This document shows, piece by piece, positions 19,515 to 30,400 of a stretch of DNA of 64,000 nucleotides. Under the pieces are notes generated by a model that saw only the letters and a list, made by a program, of their open reading frames with translations, did not search any database and was not told the DNA's origin. The position numbers were made by a program, and so were the translations under genes. Origin of the DNA: Sorghum bicolor (taxonomy: Eukaryota > Streptophyta > Magnoliopsida > Poales > Poaceae); the NCBI RefSeq assembly GCF_000003195.3, contig NC_012878.2, positions 13,261,104-13,325,103 on the forward strand, read 5' to 3'. How positions within the stretch are numbered: position 1 is the stretch's first letter; each line of letters opens with the position of its first letter.

Positions 19515-21460
19515 CTAGTGCGAAGCAAAGTTACCGATGACGTCCCAGTTGTAATCGATGCACCCTAAAAAGATAATGTGAGTATGGATCAAAATCGGTA
19601 AATCAGAAATTCATTAAAGGTCTTTACCTTGAAAGCTTGAGCCAGAGTAGCGGCATCAACCGGTGGAGTGGTCTTTGACCTCTTGGTCGTCATCTTCTTG
19701 AAGCGAATGCCTCGATGCATCAATGCTGCTAGGCTTGGAGCGTTATGGCCGATTAGGGAGACCAGAGACACTGGGTGAAGATTGATCGGCCGCCCACTTC
19801 TATTCACTGCTGGTGCTAGATCCTCAACCTGTTGAAACAAAGAAGTAAGTTGCCGATAAAGTTAAAAGCGAAGGAAGGATTGAGTATCGGGAAGAAACTT
19901 GCAACGTCATCGGGGATTTCATGCTCGGCGTCAATCATGTTCCGGCACATATGAATCGATACCATGAACATGTGTTCTTTCCATTCTTCCCACCCCAACT
20001 TATAGGATTCAGTAATGAAGGAAGCTGGGACCCAAACCGATATATCGATATCTGCTGTATCGGCATCTGGTAGAAGTTGAGCTACCCTAATCCATTCAAG
20101 ACCGTTGGTGATTGTCTCCCTTGGTTTGACCACATTGGCATAGCAGAGTTTGATGGGTAGCTGACCAAAAGCTAACTGACGAGATAGTGCCGATGGGTTG
20201 TAGAATTCATAAGTTGTGTTGGTATTCTTTCCACTGCCGAAGTTGTTCACTGGGATTACCCTTGGGGTGATAATTGCCATCATCAAGTCATTATCCTTAT
20301 TGAGCGCATCATCGGCAGGATGGAAGGTGAGTGGGAACCTGGATTCTTCATCTTCGTAAGGCGTCAAAGCCCGATGATCCTTGGAAAGACCATTGTAGAA
20401 TGTTTGGAAGAATCGGCCAATCTGGTTCTCATTTGCATTGGTCCCAGGAAGAACTATGATGGATTCACCATAGTTGAGGGGCGAGTGCATTGCCGATTCA
20501 TCCTCTGCTAATTCATAGTCCTCAGCAATGTCCCATGGAAACTGCTGCGCGAAGAAGTCTCATTGCAGGCGTTTATGCATATGGGCATTAAGCCACATGT
20601 TGATGAACCACCAGGGGCCTCCCAAGTTGCCGATGGGTTCACCCAGTAGAAGCTTCTCAGCTACTTGATGAAGGAGATGGTAAGCGGAGCTCAAGAGATA
20701 TCGGCCAAGAGGGAATCGGTGGCCATTGGCTAATCGCTTGGCTGCCGATAGGTAGACACAAGTTGGCCCTACCGATCGGCCGCAGAAGATAAACTTGTCT
20801 AGCCACATGTTCAGGAAGATGGCTTGCTCTCTCTAACTAACTGATCCAGTTTGCCGATACCTCTGGATGTACCCTGACCAACCGCCCATGTTACGGGTAT
20901 CTACCCTGTGCTCAGGTTCCCGATTGAAAATGCCACCATCATCGGCAATTGATATGTCTAGGCCAGTAAGCATAAGGACATCGGCAAGTGTAGAGGAAGT
21001 TGGGCCATGACCAAACACAAAAGCATTGAGAGTATCTGACCAGAAATATGAGGCTGCTATCATCATTGACTTGTTTTTCTCCATATCGGTAATGGAGAGT
21101 CTGATACACTGGTCTATTTTGCGCTCTCCCCAGTATACCTCATTAGCCCCACTGACTCTCAGAAACCAGTCTTTTCGAAAAGTGCCTTTCCATAGATCTT
21201 GTTGGTTTCTACGTTGATAATATCAGTGGGATCTGGATCACCCATTGGACCCAGGCATTGGAGGTGAGGTTGTTCGGTGGGAATAACTATCTTGTCACTC
21301 AAATCCTAAAGTTTGGAGATCAAAAAGATAGAAACAATGGGAAGAAAATGCTAAGTATATGAACTCGCAAGAATGTAGAGAACTACAGTAAAGGGAAAGA
21401 GAAGATAGGGGTGGATTAACCTCAAGAACAGTGAAGCTGACGGTCATTTCTTCTAGTAGA
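19515..21460 (-). pseudogene. Antisense plant-mobile-domain gene of Tat element B (decayed)
   Basis: Exons by comparison with copy A: exon 1 ending at 21421, exon 2 about 19903-21305, exon 3 at 19628-19828 (201 bp, same length as in A), exon 4 about 19522-19551. Intron 2 has a GC donor (19901-19902) where copy A has GT. The PMD string YFWSDTLNAFVFGHGP is intact here, whereas copy A has a stop at the Tyr. Copy B instead has its own stops at 20833-20835 and 20560-20562. Exon 1 is also shifted relative to copy A. Function as for copy A: unknown, PMD family. Confidence 0.75.
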
Positions 21461-21591
21461 GAGAAGGCCGCGAGTCTTGCTGCAGGGGAGCTTCTTGTTG
21501 CTGGAGTTCTTAAACTTTTCGTCGAGGTCGCCGCTAGAGGGAACGAGGTTAGAGATGAAGAATGATAGGGTGGAAGATGAGTACTGAGGAA

Positions 21592-21606
21592 GGAAGTATT
21601 TATAGG
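21592..21606 (-). promoter_or_regulatory. TATA box of the antisense gene, copy B
   Basis: The - strand string ctataaatacttcc matches copy A (7420-7433) base for base and is at a similar distance from exon 1, within otherwise diverged sequence. Confidence 0.55.
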
Positions 21607-22007
21607 TTGAGATGAGTGAGGGTATTTTTGACTTATCTCCTTGCCGCATCCATGAAATTCGAGGTTATTCAGATAGATATGGTAATTGTTCGCACGATAA
21701 TCAAGGGATTGTGCAGGTGATTTGATGGCAAGTAATCATGATATTGGAGATATTCCATTGTGCACAATATTTTAAGTCATCGGCAATCTGTCCTAACATT
21801 AAAGTTGCCGATGGACGTCTTTCCCTATGATTGGGCAGAGGTGGTTGGGAGATTTGAGATATTTACTGAGATACGGGGATCAGGATTCGAGTTGTTTGGA
21901 TTTGGTAATAAATTTTACCAGAAGGAAAATGATTATGAAAAGGTCATCATTATTTGAAGAGAATTTTGAAGCAGTAATGATTCCATACTCCGAAATTGGG
22001 GGGCATG

Positions 22008-22764
22008 TGTTGACACCGTTTTTTAGCATGAGTCAGGATGGTCAGGAAGAGCTGATCGGCAGTCAGGAAATTACTATGTCAAGCTGATTAAAAGGTGCCG
22101 ATGGCCGATGATGCCGATGACAAAATGACGGGTGGAGGATGCTGCTGGCCTGAGGATTGAGACGGTAATCACTAGTCATTGCCGATTGATCGCCGATGCC
22201 AATGATCACCGATGCCGATGAAGAAAGGTGTGGAAGTTGCTAAGAAAGCTACAAAGGGTATGCCGATGAAGCAGGAGCCGATGAAAGGTTTCATCGTAAT
22301 CGAAGCGGATACAGAAATAGACAGGTGTTATTTTCTATATTTATTAAAGCATGCCTTATGTAAGAGTCGTGTTTTGTCTAGAATTTAATCCTAGTCGTAT
22401 ACGGTTGTAACTCTTTAGATCAGGATATAAATATAGATCTAGCAGCAATGTAAGAAATCAATCAATCAATACCATACACAAGTTTTACATCTACTTTTAC
22501 ATATACTTTCTCAATGACTTCGTCAACTCGCATATTTTTCTTTTGTTTACGAGTTCTCAGGGATTCAACGAGTAATACTCGACGAATTCTCGAGTTTCAC
22601 GTGAGTACCTCTTGGCCGTGACATCTGGGCACATCACTGTTGTCGGGACCAAAGTATTCAAGTTATCACCTTTGTCGATTGATTAGGTCAAATCGGCTGG
22701 CACGCCTCAACATCAAAATCAAGTATTAGCCCTTTGTGTTTGCAAATTTACTTTTGCATCAACA
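22008..22764 (+). repeat. 3' LTR of Tat element B
   Basis: TGTTGACACCG start, GCATCAACA end, TATA-like ggatataaatatag at 22423-22436, and a G-rich polypurine tract immediately upstream. It is clearly the same family as 7832-8556, with many substitutions and a 30 bp length difference. Confidence 0.85.
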
Positions 22765-24545
22765 ATGCTACATAAGGCAAGACTAGCAACTAAACTAGTT
22801 ACACTACTTTGCGGTAAGTAAATGGAGAGGAAGAGATATTTATACCGCCATGTAGGGAATGAACCAATCACCAATATATGAACAATCAAGCACCGGAAGA
22901 ATGCCAATCAAACACAATTGTGACACCGATTTTTCTCCCGAGGTTCACGTGCTTGCCAGCACGCTATGTCCCCGTTGTGTCGACCAACACTTGGTGGTTC
23001 GGCGGCTAAGAGGTGTTGCACGAACCTCGTCCTCACTAGGACACCGCAAGAATCTACCCACAAGTGAGGTAGCTCAATGACACGCATAATCCACTAAGGT
23101 TGTCTTTGGCTCTCCGCTAGGGTAGGCACAAACCACTCACAATCACCGGGAGATGGCCACGAACAATCACTAACTCGTGCCAATGCTCCTCAACTGCTCC
23201 AAACCGTCTAGGTGGCGGCAACCACCAAGAGTAATAAAAAAGCGTAGCCAAAACGATCCCCAAGTGCCACTAGATGCAATCACTCAAGCAAATGCACTTG
23301 GAATCACTCTCAGTCTCACAAAGATGGTTAATCTATAAAGAAGATGAGTGAGAGGTGTTTGCTTAGGCTCACAAGAATGTCACATATGCTAGAATACCAA
23401 GAGAGTGAGCTCCAAGCCGTCTGCAACTATTTATAAGCCCCTCAAACAAATAGAGTTGTTGGTTCTTTCACTGAGCAAAAGTCGGGGCCACCGGACGCGC
23501 TGCAGCTGAGCCACCGGACGCTCGACCCTGCGTCCGGTGCTCCAGATGCAGCCACATGTCAGCTTTTGAATCTCGTGCGTCAAACTCTAATGGTCACTTT
23601 CAAACTACCAGACACGGTCAAGTGAGCACCAGACGCGTCCGATACACACCGGACACGTACGCAGAGAGGTTGACAAACGCACGGGGTCACCGGACGCAAC
23701 CACCGGACTCTCACCTGAGCGTCCAGTGCTCTTAGCTAGAAACACTCGCAACTTCCTTGCTTACGTCAACCTCCATCGGACGTGTGAATGGAGTATAGCC
23801 TGCCTCCGGTGCTAAGCGTCCGATGCTCGCTATTAACTTGTGCTAGAAACCGAGAGCGCACCGGACACACAGGTGCAGCGTCCGGTGCCTCTGAGGCCAG
23901 CGTCCTGAGTGTTTTTCCAGTGAAAAACACTTCCGCGACTTCTCCAAACTTTCCACCGATGCAATAGAAAATATGCATTTTATTTTCTCAAAAGCGCCGA
24001 ATCTCGCCTTGCAAGCTCGGCGGGAAGGAGAGAGGAACCCAAACCTCTCTCTACCCTTCAAACTCCACCTCCTTCTTAAAGTGCGCCAACACCACCATAT
24101 GTGTACTAACATGTGTAAATGTGTTAGCATTTTCACAAATATTTTCTTCGAAAAAGTTAAGTTAGCTCACTAGGTTCAAAATGTATGCACATGAACAATA
24201 ACACCTAGTGGCACTCGATAACCGTTTAACCAAAAATTTTTCCTCTTTATAGTACGACTATCTATCCTAAATGTGATCACACCCTCTATGGTGTCTTAAT
24301 CACCAAAACCAAAAATCCTAAGTAATACCTTTGCCTTGATCTCCATAGGGTTTTGTTTTTCTCTTTCTTCTTTTCTAAGTTGAGCACTTAATCATCTTGT
24401 GGTCATCACCATTATTACCATGATCATTTCTTGCTACATCACTTGACATTTACCAACTTCATTAAGTCTACACACTTAGTATAGAGGTTAGTACTAAGAT
24501 TTCCTCAATTTTCCTCAATTATCCAAAACCAAACTAAGGCTTTCA
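22765..24545 (-). mobile_element. LTR of family X, second copy, truncated on the left
   Basis: Similar to 9133-11548 in the same (-) orientation: a shared tttctcccgaggttcac block near 22933, a - strand TATA-like cttataaatag near 23429-23440, the ccggacgc array at 23480-23910, the ctcggcggga block near 24020, and the terminal end aaggctttca at 24545 (TG of the LTR on -). The first few hundred bases of the family are missing because Tat copy B abuts at 22764. No coding genes. Confidence 0.75.
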
Positions 24546-25189
24546 TGGATTTGCTGGCCTAGAATAAAGATCATGCCGATTACTGAGCTCATCACCCGCA
24601 GCAAAACACGGGCAGCAGTGGCTAGTTTTTATTCAGGAAATCTTAGTTTGTTTTAATGATCATTGATCAACATAGCCACGAGGTCACCCATTCTACAAGC
24701 AAGAACAAGCAACATCCATCTCACATATATAAAATAAGCACTACAATCCACATAGACCGGAGGTAGGGCATTTTACTTTGACACGTAGGATTGTCCAAAC
24801 ATGTCTAAATTTTATATCCTGATGTCACTATCTAGCTAAATTACACACGTATCGCCTCATAATCAATCTGTCGTTGAAACATCAACAATGAGAAAATTGT
24901 TGCATATTCAAAAGAAAAACGTTCTAGTTCAAAAGAAAAATATTCTACCTTCTCGAATATTGTTTCAGGTTCAAAGGAAAAATGTAGTTCAAAGAGAGAA
25001 ATGTTTGAAGCTTCCGGAAAATAAGGTTCCATCTTAAATAATAAAAATATGATCCAATAAATATTATTATGATTTCACTGATTAATGTTCCACTGGTCAT
25101 TGTCGAAATAAAAACTGAAAGAAAGGAGAAATAAAGAAATTGCAAAAAAAAAAAGTTTGAAAAAAAAGGAACGGCCCCCATCACCCCCG
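24546..25189. other. Intergenic stretch upstream of PEX4
   Basis: No supported gene. A short block at 24551-24620 (start atgccgattactgagctc) resembles retrotransposon leader sequence and is rich in the ccgat motif of the Tat elements. 24895-25010 contains four imperfect copies of gttcaaaagaaaaa. The last 100 bp are A-rich and precede the GC-rich first exon. It probably holds the PEX4 core promoter, but no clear TATA box is visible. Confidence 0.4.
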
Positions 25190-25361
25190 TGTCCCAGGAG
25201 AAGGCCCGGTGGCACCGTGCGGCACTGCGGGCGCGCGCTCTCCCCCTCGGCCGCCGTTTGCCCGCGTGTTCTCTCGTTCGCTCTCTCTCCGCGACGACTC
25301 GGCTACCGCTCTACGCCAGGTTCCCACGTCTTCATCAGGCCCTTCTCCAAGCACCCACCAG
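25190..25361 (+). promoter_or_regulatory. Probable 5' UTR exon of PEX4
   Basis: An abrupt GC- and CT-rich block (for example ctctcgttcgctctctctcc) ends in a good donor, caccag|gtatgc, at 25361/25362. A matching acceptor, ttaattgcag, ends at 27415 just before the coding ATG at 27473. This fits a leader exon and a 2 kb leader intron, a common layout in plant housekeeping genes. The frames open here are GC-rich chance ORFs. Transcription start not determined. Confidence 0.5.
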
Positions 25362-25424
25362 GTATGCTTGCCCCCTTGTATTCCCTGCCTTCTGCGCGAA
25401 ACGGAGCACCCCCAAGCTTAACCT

Positions 25425-25568
25425 AATCTACCTATTTTGGCTATTAATATTCGGATCTGATCTAATTTTAAGTGTATACATGTATTATTATGCCTCAATC
25501 TACCTATTTTGGCTCTTTATATTCGGATCTGATCTAATTGTAAGTGTATACATGTATTTATGCCTCCT
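25425..25568 (+). repeat. Tandem duplication of 72 bp in the PEX4 leader intron
   Basis: The segment starting aatctacctattttggct at 25425 is repeated from 25497 with few differences (both contain attcggatctgatctaatt and gtgtatacatgtat). No function apparent. Confidence 0.7.
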
Positions 25569-26640
25569 GATTTCGTTCTTGTGCAAAAAATTCTCTGGTG
25601 TACGTGTGTACATCCATGTCCTTTGCTGGGTACGCTCCCGTCTGAGATGGTAGATTAGGAACACATGGTTACTCGTACACTTTTATGAAAGATTAACTTT
25701 GGACGATGTCTTGTTTCCATGTGTAACCGTCGCAAAGACACCTAGCACAAATGAAATGTTTCTCAGCATTCACTACTTACTGAAACAAACTCAATTGTAA
25801 GTTTGTAACTTCTGCAATCACTTTTCCTGTATCCAAAATATCTCTTGTAGTCCTTCCTAAGGAACCGCATATTGGAAATGAATAGATAAGAATAAGAAGA
25901 TTAAGAAAACTAAAAAAAGAAAGATATCTTTTTATGTAAATATAGAATTTGGTAATCTGAGTGCTGCCATGAAGAACACAAGCCAGATGACGCAGCAAAG
26001 TAACAATCCCTTCCTTTTTTCTGATCATACAGGAGTGTTGATAAGGGATCAGTTAATGATCTTTTTGGTTGTACTTTTTGACAAGAATTAGTTAATGATA
26101 TTTTGGATGCACATTTTTAGTATGTGTTTATTTTTCGATCAGTATCTTATGAACTCAGGATTGATCACAAGCTGAAGCATGGTTAGTGCTCTAATATGTC
26201 TACATTCCACCTTCAATAGAAATGTTCATTTTTTCAATGCTTTAGTTGAAATTTAATCATGATATAAAATTAATTTCCATTGGGCAGTTCCAACTCCCAA
26301 ACTAAATTGAATATTAAGTTTTGTTTATTTCTAATAATATTCATGGGAAGGAACATTTCTACAATTGTTTGATGAATGGAACTTGATGTTTACTAATCTT
26401 TGTTGTAAGCTGATCCGTAGGTTGTTCATCTGCTTAAATAATATTCTCCATCCTGTAATATAAGGTTTTAGCATTTAAAATTTGTCTCAAAACGTACAGA
26501 CTTCTAGCCTAACGGGAGGTTGTTTTGGGGGAAAAACTATTGGCCCTAATCTCTTTTTTAGTAACTTGTGCAATCTGATTCGTACCATCCATTTAAGGCC
26601 TGTTTTAATCAAAGTGGCCTTTGGAAATTGTGCCAATCAA

Positions 26641-26985
26641 TTGGGGTGTGTTCGGTTGCTTTCCTGTGACTGTATTCTGGCTGAGTGTAAGCATGTTGAG
26701 TGCATGCAGTGACCTGAAAGTAGTGTTTGGTTGGCTGCTTGGGCAGATGCAGCAACCCTGCATCTGTGCATGCAATAACCATGTGGAGATGTTTGGTTAC
26801 CTGTATGGGCGGATATAGACTCTTTGCCTGAGGATGACGTGTGGGCCAGCATGATATACATAGCATCCACTTTTGAACACATCCATTGGGCCATCCCTTA
26901 ACAGACAACCAAACAGGCTTGTTTCTGGGATTATATGGATTCACTTGGCTAGGATGGAGCATATCCCACCCAACCAGACCCTTGG
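26641..26985. mobile_element. Probable MITE in the PEX4 leader intron
   Basis: Begins ggggtgtgttcggttg and ends caaccagaccc, weak inverted ends of the type seen in Harbinger/hAT MITEs of grasses; 'accaaacag' strings lie inside. The target duplication is not clean. Confidence 0.4.
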
Positions 26986-27472
26986 TGGACTACTTCTTTA
27001 ATGAGGGGCATCGCTCAGATATATATTTTAGGACAACGTATTAGGACTTTGTCAAACATTACTGGTTTGTAGTTATCTAAGGTTTTCTGGAATGCATAAG
27101 CTATAAGAAATTCATTGTTTGCATAAAAAGACATGGAAACTACATTTGAAATCTTGTTTATATTTATTATTTGTACTTTTCGTACCATCCACTGCCAGGA
27201 AGGACAAAAAAGGTTTCAATGAGAGTACCTTTCCCTTATGGAAATTGATAGATAAAACAGGCAATTGCTTTCACTATTCACATATTTTCCTGTTTGTTTT
27301 TTCTTCATTTAACCTGACCACACCATCGACTTATGCCTTTTCTATTCCTTTAGCAACTATTGGGCACATTCAAGACTTTGTATCAAGTTCTGACTTAATC
27401 AGTGCAGTTAATTGCAGTTTTCGCTAAGCGTCTTTGGGATATCAAGTTTGTTGTTGTCCAAGAAGAAGAAAT

Positions 27473-30400
27473 ATGCAGGTCTGTTGCCATTGTCCGTTAC
27501 CAACTCTGTTTTGCCTGTTTCATTTCCATAGCGAGTGTAACTTTTGGTTATCATATTTAAAAGCTTTTTTTCTCGAACTACGTAGGAGAGCTGTGCATCA
27601 TTTCATTAAGAAAGAAGTGAACACATACAAAAGATTAGGGGAGACCCCCCAATCCTCACACACCAACACACCCACCAAAACAGAAAACAAAAAATTGCCA
27701 ACAAAAAAAACGCAGACTTGACTGGTAGCCATGGCGCCTAAGTGCCCAGCACCAGCGACCTAGTGAGGAGCTCCTGGAGCTTTGAGGCCCCAGCCATACA
27801 CCACAAGGACCTCTCATTTGCCACTGTTTGGAGTAGTATCTGGATGCTTGGACGTGCTCCTTCAAACACGCAGGCGGTGCTTCCAAACCTCCCAGGCCAC
27901 AAGTATGATGAGAGAGTTCAAACCTTTCTGCATATCTTTTGGCACTGCCCGGATGGTGTTGCACCACCAGGCCGAGAAACTAGAGGATTCAGCCGTGGGC
28001 AAGTCGATGACCAGGTTCAGATATTGGAAAATAAAGAACCAAATCTGACGAGTGAACACACATGATAGAAGGTGCTGGGCTGTTTCCTGTGCCTGGTCAC
28101 ACAGAAGACAGGCATCTGGGTGTTGCAGCCCACGCTTGGCCAGGCAATCCGCTGTCCAGATCCTTCCTTTCAAAGCCAACCAAATGAAGAATTTGCAGCG
28201 TAGAGGTGCCCAGCTCCGCCAGATTCTTCGCCATGCTGGAAATTTTATGGAACCAACAAAGAAGGCCTCATAAGCGGACTTGCTGCTATATGTACCAGTT
28301 TGGGTCAACTTTCAACGGGAATGATCCTAAACTTCCTGCTGCAAGGCCACTCTATCCAAAAAGTCCCAAATCCTAAAACAGTCCATCAGAACTGGGACAG
28401 TGAGAGCCCCATTTATGTCAGACGCCCAGACCCTATTATTTAGAGCTTGTGCTACTGTCCTTGATCTCACCACCCTTTTGGGGACAGCTTTATAAAGGTT
28501 GGGAGCTATTTCTGCCATAGTGTTGCCATTTATCCAGCGATCTGACCAAAATAAAATTGTTTCCCCGTTTCCAACTATTGCATCAACCGCCATATGAAAC
28601 AAGGCTTGAGCTTTTTGTGGTACCTGAATGGTGAGACCAGCCCAAGGTCTTGATGGATTTGTTTTCTGTGCCCAAAGCCAGCGGATCAGAAGAGCCCAAC
28701 CAAAATATTCCAGATTGTGAATGCCCAGAGCTCCATATCAAAGGCCTCTGAACCTTTTCCCAGAGTACCAGGCAATTTCCTCCATTAGCCTTTTCCTGTC
28801 CTCTCCATAAAAATCCCCTCCGGTTCTTGTCAATGGCTCTGATAACCCATTTGGGGAGATCCACCGCAATCAGAAGGTAAATTACAGTGGCTGTCAGGAC
28901 CAGTGTTTTCAGGTCATCCGGTCGAACCTGGTCGACCTGGGACCGAGCAGGACGATTAATAACGATTATCGGGCGGACTTGTACAGGTCGACAGTACCCC
29001 TGATCTACCTGGGACCGACCAGGATGATTAATTAGACGACTTGAAAACATTGGTCAGGACCACTCGTGTTAAAACCAAACGGCCTGCTCTATTCATTAGT
29101 GAAGCTTTCCAACCTGGAAGCTGGTCCGTGACAGTGTCAATGAAGGGCTGGAACACCTCCTTAGTTGGCTTTCTCAAGGTCAGCAGCAAACCCAAATAGG
29201 TACATGGAAAACCTTTGATTGCACACACCAAAATATCAGAGGTCTGCTGCATATATTTAAAAGCTAGTATTGATAAATAATAGATTTTCCTGTGGTGCAC
29301 TGAACAAATATTTTATCTAAGCATGACACAAGATTACAATTAGTTAATTACTTTTGTTTGCTGTCCATCTTTCTTTTTTCCTCAGACATGCAGGAGAGCT
29401 GCATATCTTTATATTAAACAGAGAGAAAAAGGGATGGAAACCCTGTATAAGGCAACCATCTTACCTCATCTTGTTCTCCATCTAGTAATGTGTTCTCTAC
29501 AGTCTTGAAACTTCGTTTTGGAAATACTGAATAATTCGTCATATAATGTTCAAAGATGTATGTATTCCACTGTTGATTTCAAAGTTTTGCCCTCTGAAAA
29601 TATAGTGCTATAATTGTTTTCTATGGATGTGATAGATTAGTTATGTCATTTCAAAATCCATCTTTTTCTTGAACATTGATTATTACTTCATGCTGTTACA
29701 TCCTTATCTTGAAATTTGGTGCTATCATTTAATGATCTCAAAGGCACTTGTTAGTAGCGTAGGATGAATAAAGTAACATAGTAGCATATTTACATATAAT
29801 TGCATTGTTTTGCAATCTTGTTCTGCATTTTCTTTATTGAATTGGAGTTCTTGTTTTTAGAAATAGCAAATGGTGCCAATCTCTAACACTCAGCTTTGAC
29901 TATGACAATAATATGTTAATAGGCTTCTAGGGCTAGGCTTTTCAAAGAGTATAAGGAGGTACAGAGAGAGAAATCAGCTGATCCTGATATCCAGTTGATT
30001 TGTGATGATTCAAACATATTCAAATGGACTGCTCTCATCAAGGTATAGTTTTTGGTGACATCAACACAACCTGATGAAGGAACTGTTTAAATTATTTTCT
30101 ATCAACTCTCTCTTTTGTTATTAGGGACCCTCAGAGACTCCTTATGAAGGTGGTGTCTTCCAGCTTGCCTTTGCTATCCCGGAGCAATATCCTCTACTAC
30201 CTCCCCAAGTTCGATTTCTGACCAAAATTTTCCACCCAAACGTGCATTTCAAGGTTATTTTCTAAAGTGCCAAAAAAATGCACTTAGTTGTGAAGTACAT
30301 TCCATTTTGCTGTTCCCAAGTTGCTCTGTGCTGTTCACATTTTTGTGATTGGTAACATATTGATTGAATGCAAATAATGATAATTTTAATAATAATATGT

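Larger units (their letters stand above)
19497..22764 (-). mobile_element. Tat element B, right piece: antisense gene 5' part and 3' LTR
   Basis: Collinear with copy A from its 5307 region through the LTR end. It holds the antisense PMD gene (- strand), its TATA box at about 21592-21606, a polypurine tract (gaaattggggggcatg before 22008) and a 757 bp LTR. With the left piece at 11841-12035 it forms one element split by the LINE. The element is + in pol polarity (the LTR is the 3' LTR), while its surviving gene is on the - strand. Confidence 0.85.

Noticed and set aside
25157..25653. 154 aa and other frames on + upstream of PEX4
   Set aside because: GC-rich leader plus a tandem repeat in an intron; no domain, and a good splice donor lies inside.
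27119..27427. 102 aa frame on + just before the PEX4 ATG
   Set aside because: Lies in the leader intron and overlaps the acceptor; low-complexity composition.
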